Part shown: positions 44,636 to 57,768 of the stretch, in pieces
Layout of the letters: the number at the start of each line of letters is the position of its first letter
How positions within the stretch are numbered: the stretch's first letter is position 1
Assembly (NCBI GenBank): GCA_029339505.1
Contig: JAQISU010000246.1
Location: 372,001 to 436,000, forward strand
DNA from: Unio delphinus
Taxonomy: Eukaryota > Mollusca > Bivalvia > Unionida > Unionidae
Reading direction: 5' to 3'
Length of the DNA: 64,000 nt
Made by a program: the position numbers and the translations under genes
Notes under the pieces: model-generated
Seen by the model: only the letters and a program-made list of their open reading frames with translations
What the model was told of the DNA's origin: nothing
Databases searched by the model: none

Positions 44636-44750
44636 TGTTGACTTTTTTGCTTTTTTGGGGGAGGGGGGTGGCGGCAGAAAAAAAGTCAACAGTAGGATAA
44701 CTATACATTTTGAAAGTTATGTATCAACCTAGGGTGTTTATACAACTTTC
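44416..44750. repeat. Foldback structure around (TA)n with G-rich arms
   Basis: Outer arms agttgtataaacacccaagg (44450-44469) and cctagggtgtttatacaact (44729-44748) are inverted. Inner arms cctactgttgact (44474-44486) and agtcaacagtagg (44684-44696) are also inverted. Between them lies (TA)n at 44554-44634 and a second direct copy of the tgttgactt...gcttttttg-G-run segment at 44634-44670. A further (TA)n is at 44416-44448. Confidence 0.8.
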
Positions 44751-45995
44751 TATTAGATTAACTAAAGAAAACATTTGGAGAAATCGATTTATGAGTTGCT
44801 GTAACCACCCATCAAAGAAGTTACATAACTGGATTCTCGCAACAAAAGTCAAATTGAGTTTTTGGCATATTTTCTTAATTGTTTATTACAAAAATATTTT
44901 AGTTTATGAAGTTCGACTGCTTACTGAATTGCGACACAAATGGGATGCTACTGTACGGGAATAGCAAAAACTGATTTAACCGAGAGAAGTATTTTGTTGT
45001 TTGTGTGTAGACTAAAGTTAATGAATTTCGTTTTTTCGGGATCAGGATGTTTCTTTACATTAATTACAAAAATAAAATTTAAAACATGGTTATTACTCCA
45101 CAAGTTGACAAGAAAAAGAAATTAAATAGTTCAACCTTTGCTAACGTATTCTCGGAAATTTTTGAGAACCATACGTTACCTTAGGCCCCTAAAAACGAAC
45201 TATGTTTCAGTACAACCATATATCATCGAATGTATTTTGTTCCGAGAGCCAGCAATGGCTAGAAATATTTTGTGGGAAAAAAAATTGTTTCATTCGTATT
45301 TTCTTATCTGTAATATGACAGAATGTTAAGTTTTATACAAATGTGCAATTCGTTTCCCATTATTTGAACGTTGATGTGCGGACTTCGAACATCAGTATAC
45401 AAATTATGCGAAAGTGAATTTCAAACGACAAAGGAATGTGGATACAGAGTACAATTTTCTCCTTGAGAATATACAACAAGTTCTCTTTTTTGGTTTCGCT
45501 ATCATGGCAGTCCATTACTGATAGGGGCATTCCACTTCTGAACACTAGACTAGATGAAGTGATTTAAACAGATGGAACAAAACCGAGACATCTGATTATC
45601 CGACAGACTGAAGTAATTGATTTTACTTTAGTTGCGTAATTTGTGCCGAGATTTGTTTGGCTATATTTCAGATGGATGTTGACCCCATATTATACGGTCC
45701 GTATTTAATTACAACTTCGCCATCATGTTACGGCATCACCGTGTGAAATATAGTAAACATGATGTTATGGCAACACCGGGTGGTAATTAAGTGGGGGGGA
45801 GGGAAGGTTAGATTTGTATACAATGGTCTCCTAGCATAGTCAGTATTCATTACATATGAAATTTAATCTTAATCAATAGAAACACTCGCTGTCCATGCAA
45901 CCTCATTTTAACTTAATAATGTATAATTACAAATGTCAGTATCGATTAATTAGTAATCTGAAATTGACATATTAGCCTGCTGTGTGTTTCTGCAC

Positions 45996-46000
<5 letters not shown>

Positions 46001-46086
<86 letters not shown>
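46001..46086. repeat. (TA)n microsatellite
   Basis: About 43 TA units. Confidence 0.98.
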
Positions 46087-46089
<3 letters not shown>

Positions 46090-46298
46090 TGGGGTGGGGT
46101 GTAAGAATATTGCACGTAAAACCCTTTTATTATGGCAGTTATATGATGATTGATCTGCACGCGCACGTCATTCATATTCAGATTACGTATAAAATGTATT
46201 AAAATTTATCTATTTTAAATGTATTGTGAAATTTTGCTTTAATTCATGGCGAAAAAAGTAATTACTTCAATATTATATCTTATAGAAGAAAACTTTAA

Positions 46299-46302
<4 letters not shown>

Positions 46303-46384
<82 letters not shown>
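46303..46384. repeat. (AG)n microsatellite
   Basis: About 41 AG units. Confidence 0.98.
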
Positions 46385-46388
<4 letters not shown>

Positions 46389-49300
46389 TTATGCCACATA
46401 TTATATAAAATGATATGTGGTGGTACTGGTAATGTTTGGGTCGTTTTGTTTGCTTTCTTAAATACAAGGGTGAACTGATGATTTCACCTTACATATATCA
46501 GTATATGTCGGTAAGCGAATTAAAAATGGCTTAAATTCCATGCTGTGTGTGACTGAGAAATTACAAACGGGTAGATACATAAAAGATAAATAATGAATCC
46601 TTTATTATACTCAAAATCTTACGTGAATGATATTCTTATATTAAGTTCAGGTAGTATTTAAGATGTTTCGTGACGAATCCTATAGTGTACTTGATTTAGA
46701 ATTATAATTGATGGAAGAAGTGACATTATGCCAAGAAAAGGAAAACTTGTGTAAGTTTTGTCTTGGTACGTAACGTTGAAAGATTTTATTTCGCGTAAGC
46801 GTATGGACCAGCAATGTTTTGTCTAATCCACTTTTTTCTGGGTTTAAAAAAAATTATTTTTAATGTATGTGTTCCATAGTATACTATTCTTGCTTGGATC
46901 TAAATTCTAACCATCGCATTTAGGACAACCTTATTTAAAACCAAAAGAGTTTTTATTTTAATGAATACCGAATGTGATACATTAAAGGCAAAGTTTTCAT
47001 TTAAATCCTTTCCTCCAAACAAACGTTAAGAGCTTATTTATTTCGACGGGGGAGAGATTTACGGGGAGGGAGGGAAAGGCCAGAGATGAAGATAGCAATC
47101 AGACGGCAACTGTGGTATATACATCATCGAAAGATAATCACTTTCAGTGCCGTCATTCCATTAATTACACAACAGCCTTGAACTCCAATCTAGACCGAGT
47201 TTATTCGGACTCTATACGAGTCTTCGTTTCTTACTTGCTTATTTCTATTTTAAAATTACAACTCAAAAGACAGTCGTACGCTTTTTAACACGTATGATGT
47301 TCTCTGGCGAATGTCAGATGCCAACGTTTCAAAATGTATTTATCAACATTTGCTCCATTAAAAGAAGAACGACAAAAGCAACAACAACCCATTCCGAGAA
47401 AGCTATCGATGAAAAATTGTTTGCATATAGTATCTACCCATACATATCTCATCTAGCCTGATTTAAATATGTTTTAGATGTAAATAGCAGACCAAAAACA
47501 TAAGTGCTAACTCTGAAATAATAAACTCAAAAGCAAATAGTTTGAAAACAGGATAAGAGTCAGCTGAAAGGATTATGACAGCAGAGGCAGTAGCTGTCAT
47601 ACGGGAGTTTCAGATCTAGTTTACACATCCGGACTCGAGCCCTTACCCCATCCATGACTTTATTTTTTCTTTTCTTTAATACAAGCGACATTCGAGAGAT
47701 TACCCAAGCCATACAAACGCGAGACTGCTTGCTAGGATATTTATTCCATATTACCCCAGGGAGTTTCATTAGCGTAGTAGCGATATCACCGCCAAGTTCT
47801 TTTTGAAACCTGAAAGTTTTTGGGACCGAAAGTTTTCAGAAACGTAATATTCTTTCTTCCAAACCAAAAACAAGTTGCAGCTATTCTGGCTCAGCCATTA
47901 CGTGTTACAGCTTGAGTTGGATTTGCAGTACATTTGTTGAGGCATCGCACAAGATATGATTTCACGATAATAAGTGTACAACAATTGAAATCTAACATAT
48001 TATCGTTGCGAATGAAAAAAAAAAAGCCCAACAATAACAAAACCTTATCGTCATTGAGTTTTCTGCGTCGGTGATGTCTCAGCCTCTCAAGCAGGGCGAG
48101 ACGTTTCGACAACCGGTTATCACTCTGATGATTATTTTCCAGGCCGGACCAGAACCCCCCTAACCAACAACAACAAAGTGTTGTTGAATTTAATCATGCA
48201 ATGGTTTTCATGGGATCGTCTGTATGTTATTTCCTTCTACGCGGCAATCAGCCACGATATGAAATAATCAGTGATTTCACAAGAGCGGTTGTTCACCAAC
48301 GAGATCTCTTCAACGATTGATGAAGTCCCCACCATCGACCTTAACTTGGACGCGAATAATATTGTCGTGTACGACGATGTCATGCTCGACCGGCAAGACA
48401 ATATCGCGAGAATTTTGTCCAGGGCTAATACAAAAAGTCAGTCTTGATCTACCCGACAAAACGATACAAACACGTGCCGAATGTAATCCGGTACAACTGT
48501 AATACGTTAATAATATTTCGAGGGGTTCACGCGCACGTCCTATCAAACATTTATTGGACTTGGTGTGATGTCGATATTTAGTCAACCGAGTTTCGAAATA
48601 TGTTTGCAGCAAATTCGTTGTGTTGTCGTCAACAACAACCGTTGGTCATGGCGTGGAGGGAATGGCGACTACGGTAACTCTCATGGCAAAACTATTCAGA
48701 ATTGTTGTTCAAACCATTTCGATAGTAAACCTGTGTGGCCAACGGCAACGGGAAAATAATTTCTTCACGTTTATATTCAAGAATATGTGTCTAATCGGAA
48801 ATTCTCTCGGAGGCACAAAGTAGTATCTGCACAATAGACATGCTATAGTTGGTATCCATCGAAGATAAAAGTATCATCGCGGTGTACTTTGAGACCGTAT
48901 TGAAAATCAAACAGAATTCTTGTTTGGCCAACCAAGTTCAAAGCGCTTCCCAATTGCAGACTGCGTTAGATTTCTAATTTGCAGTTTCATACTAGTGGCC
49001 ACTGACACGTCCAAGTATATGGCGCGGTTGGGGAACTTTCCGTGCGGAGGATTGGTCATATAAGGATTTCATCTTACCGCAGACGCGCAATCAGTAAATC
49101 AACGCATGTAAAATCATCAGTAGGGTTGAACCCGATTAGTTAACCAATATATGAAACTCCAAATTTGAATACTACTGAGGCTTATACAGGACATAAGACC
49201 TGCCCCCCCCCCATTCATACAATAGTAAAAAGCTTTTACAAGAATGCTAACGAGTGAAGGTTTCATTTTTCATGCACACATCGCCAAACATACGATTCTT

Positions 49301-49985
49301 CAAAGTCGCTGGTATAGGCATTCATTCCTATTCTTAGAAACGTAATATATAGCTCTCAAACGTGTAAGCTGAACTTGATCCACCTGAGCATCAACAAAAT
49401 AATTCAACGGAATTTTATGTTGATTCTGATTCAATTAAGTTTAAACATTTTGATTGGACGGGATTACTTTGTTTTGGAATTGGTAACATGTTCCACAGTT
49501 GAATTGTGGAAGGCAGAAATAATTTTTGATCCAGTGTCATTCGGCAAAAAGGAGGTTGAATATTATTCAATGATCAAGTAGTGTAGGTAACATTGTCAAC
49601 AACAAGATGGTAATTATCTCATGCAAATATTTGTAAATTTGTCATATAGATTTTGGTCTGGTCTTACACAAAAATTTTTTTTTTACTCAAGTACCTACCG
49701 TCTCATATTTAATTGATTTGCCTTGGTCTATACATGTATACATGAACTTCACTTTTTTTGAAGTAATTTTTTCTCCTGTTTGTGTATTTGTTTGATCAAT
49801 TAATTTGGTCACAAAATATTTCATAATAAAACAGCTTGGTATTGCAATGACTTTGGTCTCTATACTGACATAAACCTGATCAACCCATTATTTAAATTAT
49901 GTACATGTATAATTAATTCACATAAAATTGGTGTTTAGATTGTGTTTGAGGAATTCATATCCCATCAATGTACATCTGTTCTTGA

Positions 49986-50960
49986 CTGGAGTAAGCCTGG
50001 TCAAATTCTTCACTTGACACATGTCTTATCTCACTAGAAGCTAGCTGTTTGGTCAAATTCTTCACTGGATATGTTTCTTATTTCACTAGAAGCTAGCTGT
50101 TTGGTCAAATTCTTCACCTGACACGTTTCTTATCTCACTAGAAGCTAGATGTTTGGTCAAATTCTTCACCTGACACGTTTCTTATCTCACTTGAAGCTAG
50201 CTGTTTGGTCATATTCTTCACTTGACACATTTCTTATCTCACTAGAAGCTAGCTGTTTGGTCAAATTCTTCACTTGACACATGTCTTATTTCACTAGAAG
50301 CTAGCTGTTTGGTCAAATTCTTTACTTGACACGTTTCTTATCTCACCAGAAGCTAGCCCTTTGGTCAAATTCTTCACTTGACACGTTTCTTATCTCACTA
50401 GAAGCAAGCCCATTATTTGGTCAAATTCTTCACTTGACTGGCTTTATATGTTAGAAGCTAGCCCTTGCTTGGCCAAATGTTTCACTTGACAGGTTTCATA
50501 TACCGTTTTGGAGCAAACCCTGGGTTGGCTAAATTCTTCACTTGACAGGTATTATATCCCATATAAAGTAAGCCCCAGTGTGGCCAAATTCTTCACTTGA
50601 CACTTTGCAAGTTTATCCCATCAAAATCTAGCCTTAGTTGGGCCAAATTCTTCACTTGATAGATTTCTTATCACATTAGATGATAGCTCTTATCTGTCAA
50701 TATTCGTCACTTGACAGGTTTATTACCCCATTAGAATCAAGCTGATGTTTTACCAAATTCTTCACTTGACAGGTTTATATCCTATTAGAAGCAAGCCAGA
50801 GTATAACCAAATCTTCAATTGACACTTGACAATTTTCTTACCACATTAGAAGCTAGCCTCTGTCTCCCCAAATTCTTCACATGACAGGTTCCAGATCCCA
50901 CTAGAAGCTAGCCCCTGTCTGCCCAAATTTTTCACATCATACTTGACAGGGTGTATGTGA
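49986..50960. repeat. 52-bp minisatellite with a homogeneity gradient
   Basis: About 17 units of agaagctagctgtttggtca + aattcttcacttgacacrtttcttatctcact. Units 1-8 are nearly identical; from about 50420 rightward they become progressively diverged and vary in length. Confidence 0.93.
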
Positions 50961-53237
50961 TATTATAAACTAGGTCTCATATCTCAGTACTATCTACTGT
51001 ACTACAGGACCAAGTTTGAATTTGGCCAAATCTTTACATCATCTGACATAAACCAGATATCAGAAAAGGTAGATAAGTCATTAGATCTGATCAAAGCTTT
51101 TAATGAAGAATGAACAACATTTGTTTTTAATTTAAATGTGGATTTTTTGCAACACACTGTAAAAATATGACAGCAATTAAGTTTCATACCTTCATTATAC
51201 AAATGTTGTGATACATTCTATTTCAGTGTATTTCATGCATTCAGAGATGAATGAACAAGGAATACAAAACAACGAACATACATTTTTTAAAATTAGTTTT
51301 AAAAAAATTACCACTAAATTATAAAGATCTTTTTCAATATGTTGATTACATTCAAGAACATAGCTCAGTCTTACTACAGAATATATACACACGCCATGTT
51401 CTCTCAAAATACCATGTATAATGGTTTATAACATGATTCAAAATTAAAAAAAACAAAGATCCCGATTTGCTGTTGCATAGTGCAGCTGCAGATCATGGTT
51501 TAGGTTGTTTTTTCTACTGATTACTCCTAACAAACTGCACTGACCCAGATTTTCCAGCACATTATATGAAAACAGGTCAGGGTCTGTGCACTTTGCAATT
51601 GGTCTTGCCTTGCATACAAGTATATACAATAAGCATATTTGTCTTGAATAAATAATAGGTACATTCTGTACTCATAAGAGAAACATACATATCTCCCAAG
51701 TTGAAAATCTGACTACCAATCAATCTTAACTAAGAAAGACATATATAATTTTAATATGTACAATAGATACTGCACTTCTAAACATCATCAACAAGCAGTA
51801 ATACTGATTAAAGGGATGATAAAATAGAGGTTAAAATAGAGGTTATTTGCTGGATTGAATGAATAACATATTTCATCAACTGGGTGAAAATACTAGAGTT
51901 TTTCATCTATGAGATAAAATATATCCATTATCCATTCAGACCAAAGCACATTATTTTATTTATTTTATGCAAAAATGTATTGGCTAGCAACATATATAAC
52001 AGATTAAAGTAGCAGATTTATCACTTATCTAACACAATACCAGCAGTTTACCATTTATGTTCTGTTGTGTTCAGGTATATTTGCACACAAAATATCAGTA
52101 GAAACATAATTCTCCTTAATTCAAAGTAAAACAGGATATATAAAAAAGGTATATGCACGTTGTGGGATTTGAGTTTGGTTTGTCTGCATGCAGATGGCTT
52201 TAGTTACCACTTTTCTAAATGACTGTCTAAAATTAGCTCAAATTTCCCAGTCATAATTTTATTGATGTCTACTGACAGGATAGTAAAAAAATATTGATGG
52301 TATTACTTACCAGTGAATTTATCAAAATTATTTCAATTGGAAAATTAAGTAATTCACCACACTGCACAAAAATAAGAATTAAACAAATTCTAGGACTTCA
52401 TAAACAAAGTAATATTATAACCATATCACTGAAATTTAAAACAAAAATACCAGTAAAATGTTCTAAGAAAGGATATTTTTGCTAATAAATATTCCTTATG
52501 CAACACAATATATTCATCACCATGTCAACATTTATATTAAGAACATGTAATATTATCTTAAGGACAAGTAAAATTAAAATTATGGACAAGTAACATTATA
52601 TTATGGACAAGTAACAGACAAGTAACATTATAGTGCATTAATGGATTACCTGTATCTATTAGGAATAAAACAGAACCCACCAACAAATTATCATATTACA
52701 CAACAGGTAGTCTTTGATTACCCAATATAACAATAAATAATGCACATGTTCATGTAAAATCTTGTCCTTCATTGCTGGTTTAACTATCTTTATTATTATT
52801 ATTATTAACAGTAACACTAGTACAGTTTCAGCTTTTCAAGTAACATACAGCATCGAATGGATACATAAAGCACATCAGACTTGTTCAAGTACAACCAGAT
52901 GACGCTATTAAAGACTTTACGTTTCCTGCCAAGAATGACAGAGATGTTGGACAGAAGCTACAACTCTTCCATCACCATCCATCTGCCAATCAGAGCAAAA
53001 TAAATAGAAAACAATGCAAAATAGCTGCCACGACTCCATAAAAGTTTGTAAATACCATATAGTCTTTTCAACACTCATGCCTCCTGATGAAATTATCACA
53101 TGTTCAATATTAGTGTAATTTAAAACTAAATAGTGGGATTCTGATAAAGGAAAAAAAAATACTGGGTCCCCATCCTGTATCTGATAAATTACTTAGATAA
53201 AATTTAATAGTTTAAAGTGGTTCCTTAACATCGGATG
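50961..53237. other. Stretch without recognised gene
   Basis: AT-rich sequence with a small tandem array near 52548-52635 (atggacaagtaacattatatt-like, 3-4 units) and a short (ATT)n at 52790-52807. Open frames are short and unrecognised. Confidence 0.45.
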
Positions 53238-53249
53238 GATCACGAGACT

Positions 53250-53497
53250 TGTAGTTGTTGCAGGATTTAATGCCATTTTTCAGCATAACATAGACGATAC
53301 ATGGCAGCCAGTAAAACTGGAAGAAGAACCCTGGAAAACCCATGGACAAACCACCAGCCCGAAAGAAGCTAATGTCAAACTTTCTCAGGTACCCACATTA
53401 GCTGTACCCGAGACTCAAACCCATGCAAGCAGTGGTGAGATTGCAGTGATCCAGAATGGACAGCACTATAGACCACTCAGCCACACTTGGGACCCCT
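53250..53497 (-). mobile_element. tRNA-derived SINE, family 2 (MESO-type), minus strand
   Basis: On the minus strand it begins gtcccaagtgtggctgagtg, has B box gggtttgagtctcgggt, then the family-2 body and a short caacaac tail. A 12-bp target duplication with one mismatch flanks it: gatcacgagact (53238-53249) and gatcaagagact (53498-53509). Confidence 0.85.
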
Positions 53498-53620
53498 GAT
53501 CAAGAGACTAACACAATAAACCTAATTCCAGTTGCTGCCAAAAAGGGTAAGAACCACTAAATGTTGATTGGGATCAATATTAGATCAATATGCCGGTTGT
53601 GTTACACAAGCCATGTTGTA

Positions 53621-54140
53621 GAAAGCAAATTTTTTAGTAAATTATGTTTCTCCGAGAATACTTACCCAATCACATTACTTTAGGGATATTAGCCTGCTAC
53701 CTCGCGAATCCAGCCCTACCAAAAGACGAAAATTCGTCTTTCCTGTCTATGTCATATAGACAAAGGGCAATAACTCTTGCCCATTACCTCCCCTTGCCGC
53801 CCGTTAGGTGTCGCTTCTTTAGTTTTTAAGCTGAGCGATATATAAAACACGAGGATGCTCGCATGGCGGGGTGGTTGGGAGGGTTTCTTAGTAATGTGAT
53901 TGGGTAAGTATTCTCGGAGAAACATAATTTACTACAAAATTTGCTTTCTCCTTTGAATACGTTCCCCAATCACATTACTTTAGGAGAATAAGTAATAGGA
54001 GGAGGGAATGCGGAGCATCCGACCTCCACACGGGTATCCTCTAGGGAATGATGGTTGGATTCCCCATGTGAATGATAACCCGGTCTCCTAATTTTCAATC
54101 AGCAACACAGCCCAGGGTCACGTGATATGTGACCCTTTTA
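53621..54140. mobile_element. Unclassified dispersed element with ~55-bp foldback arms
   Basis: The left arm from 53621 (gaaagcaaat...ttatgtttctccgagaatac...cccaatcacatta) is mirrored at 53893-53950. The loop is about 210 bp with a TATA-like gatatataaaac at 53840. A further inverted-arm piece (ccccaatcacattactttagg, 53964-53985) and a conserved downstream block to about 54140 follow. A diverged copy lies at 59162-59520. No coding sequence. It could be a MITE or a SINE-like repeat. Confidence 0.7.
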
Positions 54141-54820
54141 TACGGTTAAGAAGATAGATATTGAAATCTTCTTACCTACGAAAATTTATCTGGCGTAGCT
54201 TTCATAACACCCATAGACAGGGTGAACCATACTCAAATGTCTTTCTGTGGAAAATCATTTACAATAACATATCTACAGACAATTAGAAACAATAAAACAC
54301 TGTCTAAAAAAGAAGATTCAAAATAATGTAACACAAAATTTTGTCTTGCTTTTTACTGTGCACATACATGGCATAAAGAACAAGAGATAAAGCGCAGTTA
54401 AATTTTAATGTGACTAAAGTATCAGCAACCTCGTTGTACTTAATGGCAATTTTGAGGTTCTTGTTTTATTAAAATTCCCTCTTAATAAATGAATCAAAGC
54501 AGTTGTTATCAGTTTGTCATCTTAAATTGGCTTACATCTTTAATGCAATTTGATCTGTCTGAATACATGGTTGCTACATGTAAATAATAATAAAGACACC
54601 TGTATTTTCTGGCACTCTTCCATATTCAGTTTTATAAATAAAAAAGTGAAGCAGCAGTACCTATGATTTAACTTGAAATTTAAGGTGGAAATTGTCTTCA
54701 TGTATTTGGAAAGAAAGGGAGGAGATTTTCTGAATAAAGAAGAGCTTTAGTGAAGAAATAATATATTGGACTTGACAATATAATGTGCATTTTTCATTTT
54801 TGGTTTATTACTGTGTGCAG

Positions 54821-54933
54821 TTGTTTCAGAAATTAGCATGAATCCAACTGCTCATCAGAGATCAGACCCTGAACAAGTGAAGTTCAACATAAATAAAGAA
54901 TTGGAGAAGGAAAAAATATTTATGGCTCTTTAG
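54821..54933 (+). CDS. Candidate short terminal exon (weak)
   Basis: After a good acceptor (tttattactgtgtgcag) there is an open stretch with a MNPTAHQRSDPEQVKFNINK stretch ending KIFMAL and a stop at 54931-54933. It is charged, without a family I recognise. It could equally be chance or the start of a tiny open frame. Confidence 0.2.
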
Positions 54934-55030
54934 ATTAATCATGCATATCGAGTTTCTTGTTTAAAAGTTTCTTTTTGTATCTAAAATTACTTCATGATTA
55001 CATAATCCCCATAGTGAATATCAACCACAG

Positions 55031-55359
55031 TGAACCGCTCCAGTGGCCAAGTGGATAAAGCGTCTGCTGCAAAAGCAAGGAGTCGTGGTTTCAAATATCG
55101 GCAGAGTCATCCCAGACACTTATAAAAATCGTACTAACAGCTATCTCGCGTGGCCCTCAGCATTAAGAGGTTATTGTTAGGACTGGTCGGCCTGGTGTCA
55201 GGATAATGTGACTGGGTGTGACACCATGATACATGTCTGCGGCATGATGCCCCAGTGCTTGACATCACTAAAAACTGCCTCACTGCAGACATCGTAGTGA
55301 TATGACTTAAAAATTGTTAAAGCTATATTAAAAATCTTAATCATACAAATGAACAAAAA
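55031..55359 (+). mobile_element. tRNA-derived SINE, family 1, full length with target duplication
   Basis: Starts tgaaccgctccagtggccaa and ends in an aatcatacaaatgaacaaaa tail. A perfect 11-bp duplication atcaaccacag flanks it (55020-55030 and 55360-55370). Confidence 0.92.
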
Positions 55360-55370
55360 ATCAACCACAG

Positions 55371-56899
55371 CAGCTTGTTTTGTCTCTAGAAAAATTTGTT
55401 CAAAAACTTGCTTTCCATTTTACTAGATACCATAAAATCTACATTATAAAAATTTTCTTTGCATCTTTCATCTGAATATAATTTATTCCACTTGATCCAT
55501 CTCATTATTAGATTAAGTAATAATTGCGTCTAGATGGACCTATTATTATCATTCTGATAGAATTCGGTAGTGCTGGATGTTTGACTGGTTCTTGTTATTA
55601 TGTTGCTAAGAAATCGATTACATCCATATTATAAATATTTAGATTTATGTTGTTTACGTTACAGAGTTAAACTCCAACCACTAATTTAGCCACAGTTACA
55701 AAAGAAAATGGAAAAATAGAATACCGTGCAAAATGTGCAATAAGTAAAAGATTTTTTGGATACCTAAAATTCAACATAAAGATAGAGGTGACATTGCTAC
55801 ATTAATGTAAAATTTTCCAGGAACCCCACAGGGTATATATCCAGTCGAAAAATGTTTCCTGGATATAATTATTGTGGTCCTGGAACCCAACTTGATAAAC
55901 CAAAACCTGGAGAGTTTTCAGTAAATGCTGTAGATGTGAAAATGATCCATTTGATAAATTCCATAAAATAAAATCTTTTAGATCAAAACTAGTAAGATCT
56001 GTGAGGAAAGGTAACCTAGCATTAGGGGCCAGTAATTAATCAAATGATTATTATTATAATGGAATTGATTTATAACAGCTGAAGAAGATATTGGAGAGAC
56101 AGAGCAGCGATTATTAAACTTGCTGGTGCTGCAAATATTACAAGTTCTGTTGCTGCAAACTGGTAAGCATGACAGGCAATATAGCAAATTTATCTACCAC
56201 CATCTAAACAAAAATTCAGTAAGCATATTTTGATGCCAGTGTTCCTAATGAAGTTCATTGATGGATATTTTGTTTTTACCTTATGATACTATTAAAATTG
56301 GTAGATGTCAGTCCATGTTGAGAATCATGCATGATCATCTTATTTGTTATTCATTTATTTAATTACTGTGACATTTATTCATCAACAATTTCATCAATGT
56401 GAGAACAATTAATTTTCATATCCATAATATCACCAGTAAATAATCGTTGACAAATATCAGCTGTTTCATTAATAATTTCTGGAGAATTATTTCCAGCACG
56501 TTTGTTAGATTCCATAGCTGGCTCCATATTATTGAATATAATAATGATTTAATTACAGCAGCAGAGAGGGTGGGACCTCAATGAAATGTTTGGTGGGTAA
56601 ACAAGCCTATGTACAAATTTGAAGAACAAAAATGACAAAAGATAAAGCAACAAAATAAGTTAACCAATTAGATAAACTCTTGGTTAGTTAGAGGCTTCAG
56701 TTTGGCATTATTGTCCATTTCGAAGCAAACTTTACTTTTTAAAAATGATGTTCTAGCAAAAAGGTCTGTTTACCCTCTCTGCTGTTCATGGGCGGTATAT
56801 CAGCTCTAACCCTACCCCCCATTACATTTCCAATGTAAATTGTAAACATCTGGTTTTTAGTAATAGGTTTAAGTACCTTCTTAATTTGATGTTATACAT
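55371..56899. other. Intergenic/3' flank without recognised gene
   Basis: AT-rich. It includes the weak exon candidate at 56079-56162. Minus-strand AATAAA signals near 56351-56378 could end the PARP transcript, about 530 bases after its stop. Confidence 0.4.
56079..56162 (+). CDS. Candidate internal exon (weak)
   Basis: Flanked by ataacag and G|gtaagc, open in one frame, reading EEDIGETEQRLLNLLVLQIL then QVLLLQTG. Leucine-rich and helical in appearance. No family recognised and no partner exon found. Confidence 0.22.
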
Positions 56900-57768
56900 T
56901 CAGACGAACTCAATCAGGTATTCAGGATAGGTTTGGGAACTATCAAAAATGACAAAGATTCTGGGGTTGTTGGGGTGGTCTACAACAGAATTATATGGCC
57001 TCTGGTGTGGGTCATTCTGATTAATTGGTGGTTTCTTCATGGAAGAGTCTCCCCTACAACACTGCCCAACAAGAACTTTTGCATAAAACATGAATCGTGA
57101 GGGTTGTTGAAAACTTGCTTCACTTGAGGATGGAAAACAATTTTGACTGAAGCTTGGGTTAAAAGGCATTTGTTGCAGCAGATTGTTTGTATTTGTCCCT
57201 GGAGAAGTACCAACTGTGAAACCAAGAGCTGGTAGGGGTAAATTTAAGTTATTGGTACTTGGTAATGATGGTGTCCCAGATAATGAACTTCCATTCTTGC
57301 TCACAAAGCCAAAACCTTTAGGGATATTGGAGTTTCCAAAAGTAAATCCTGTATTTGAGTTTCCAGAAGTAAATCCTGTATTTGAGTTTCCAGAAGTAAA
57401 TCCTGTATTTGAATTTCCAAAGGTAAATCCTGTATTTGAGTTTCCAGAAGATGATGGACCTCCAACAGCGAAACTGGAATTTAAGGAGCTTTGTATTGGT
57501 CTCCCAAAAGTAATACTACTATTTATGGAACTCTGTGGTGTATTAAAAACTCCAACCCCTGAAAGACTTGGTGCAGAGCTACTGTTGGCAAATGTTTGCA
57601 AAGGTCCAAAGTTTCCAATATTTCCATTTGCACTTCCCCCAAGTGCAGCCTGACCAAAATATCGCATAAATGTTTGAACTGGGTGGACTGTGAGTGCAAA
57701 AAGTCCTGAGCTTTGTCTGCTTGAGGAGTAACTGCAAGAAACTGCTGCGTCCAAGGCAAAGTAGGTAC
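56900..57768 (-). CDS. PARP-type ADP-ribosyltransferase, terminal exon with FG-rich insert
   Basis: On the minus strand the exon follows acceptor attttcttaacag, completes a Gly codon and reads GTYFALDAAVSCSYSSS, the NAD-binding strand with the conserved Tyr of PARP catalytic domains. The domain resumes about 190 residues later with RFMFYAKVLVGQCCRG, DSVVD-like NSVVDHPNNPRIFVIF and YPEYLIEF before the stop at 56900. PARP family members normally join these parts directly. The insert is rich in N, S, G, T and F, has several GF/FG dipeptides and four tandem copies of the nonapeptide SNTGFTFGN (27-bp repeat, about 57338-57445). The frame is intact. The closest types are probably the PARP14/15 or tankyrase-like groups; no upstream exon could be recognised before the viral block. 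Confidence 0.85.
57338..57445 (-). repeat. 27-bp coding minisatellite within the PARP exon
   Basis: Four in-frame copies of a 27-bp unit (plus strand: gtttccagaagtaaatcctg + tatttga) encode SNTGF(T)(F/S)GN. Confidence 0.95.

Noticed and set aside
48310..48612. 100-codon minus-strand frame in a CpG-richer patch
   Set aside because: No recognisable domain, no splice or promoter context that could be supported.
57183..57653. 156-codon plus-strand frame rich in FEFPEVNPV repeats
   Set aside because: Antisense shadow of the FG-rich PARP exon; the minus-strand frame carries the recognisable domain.
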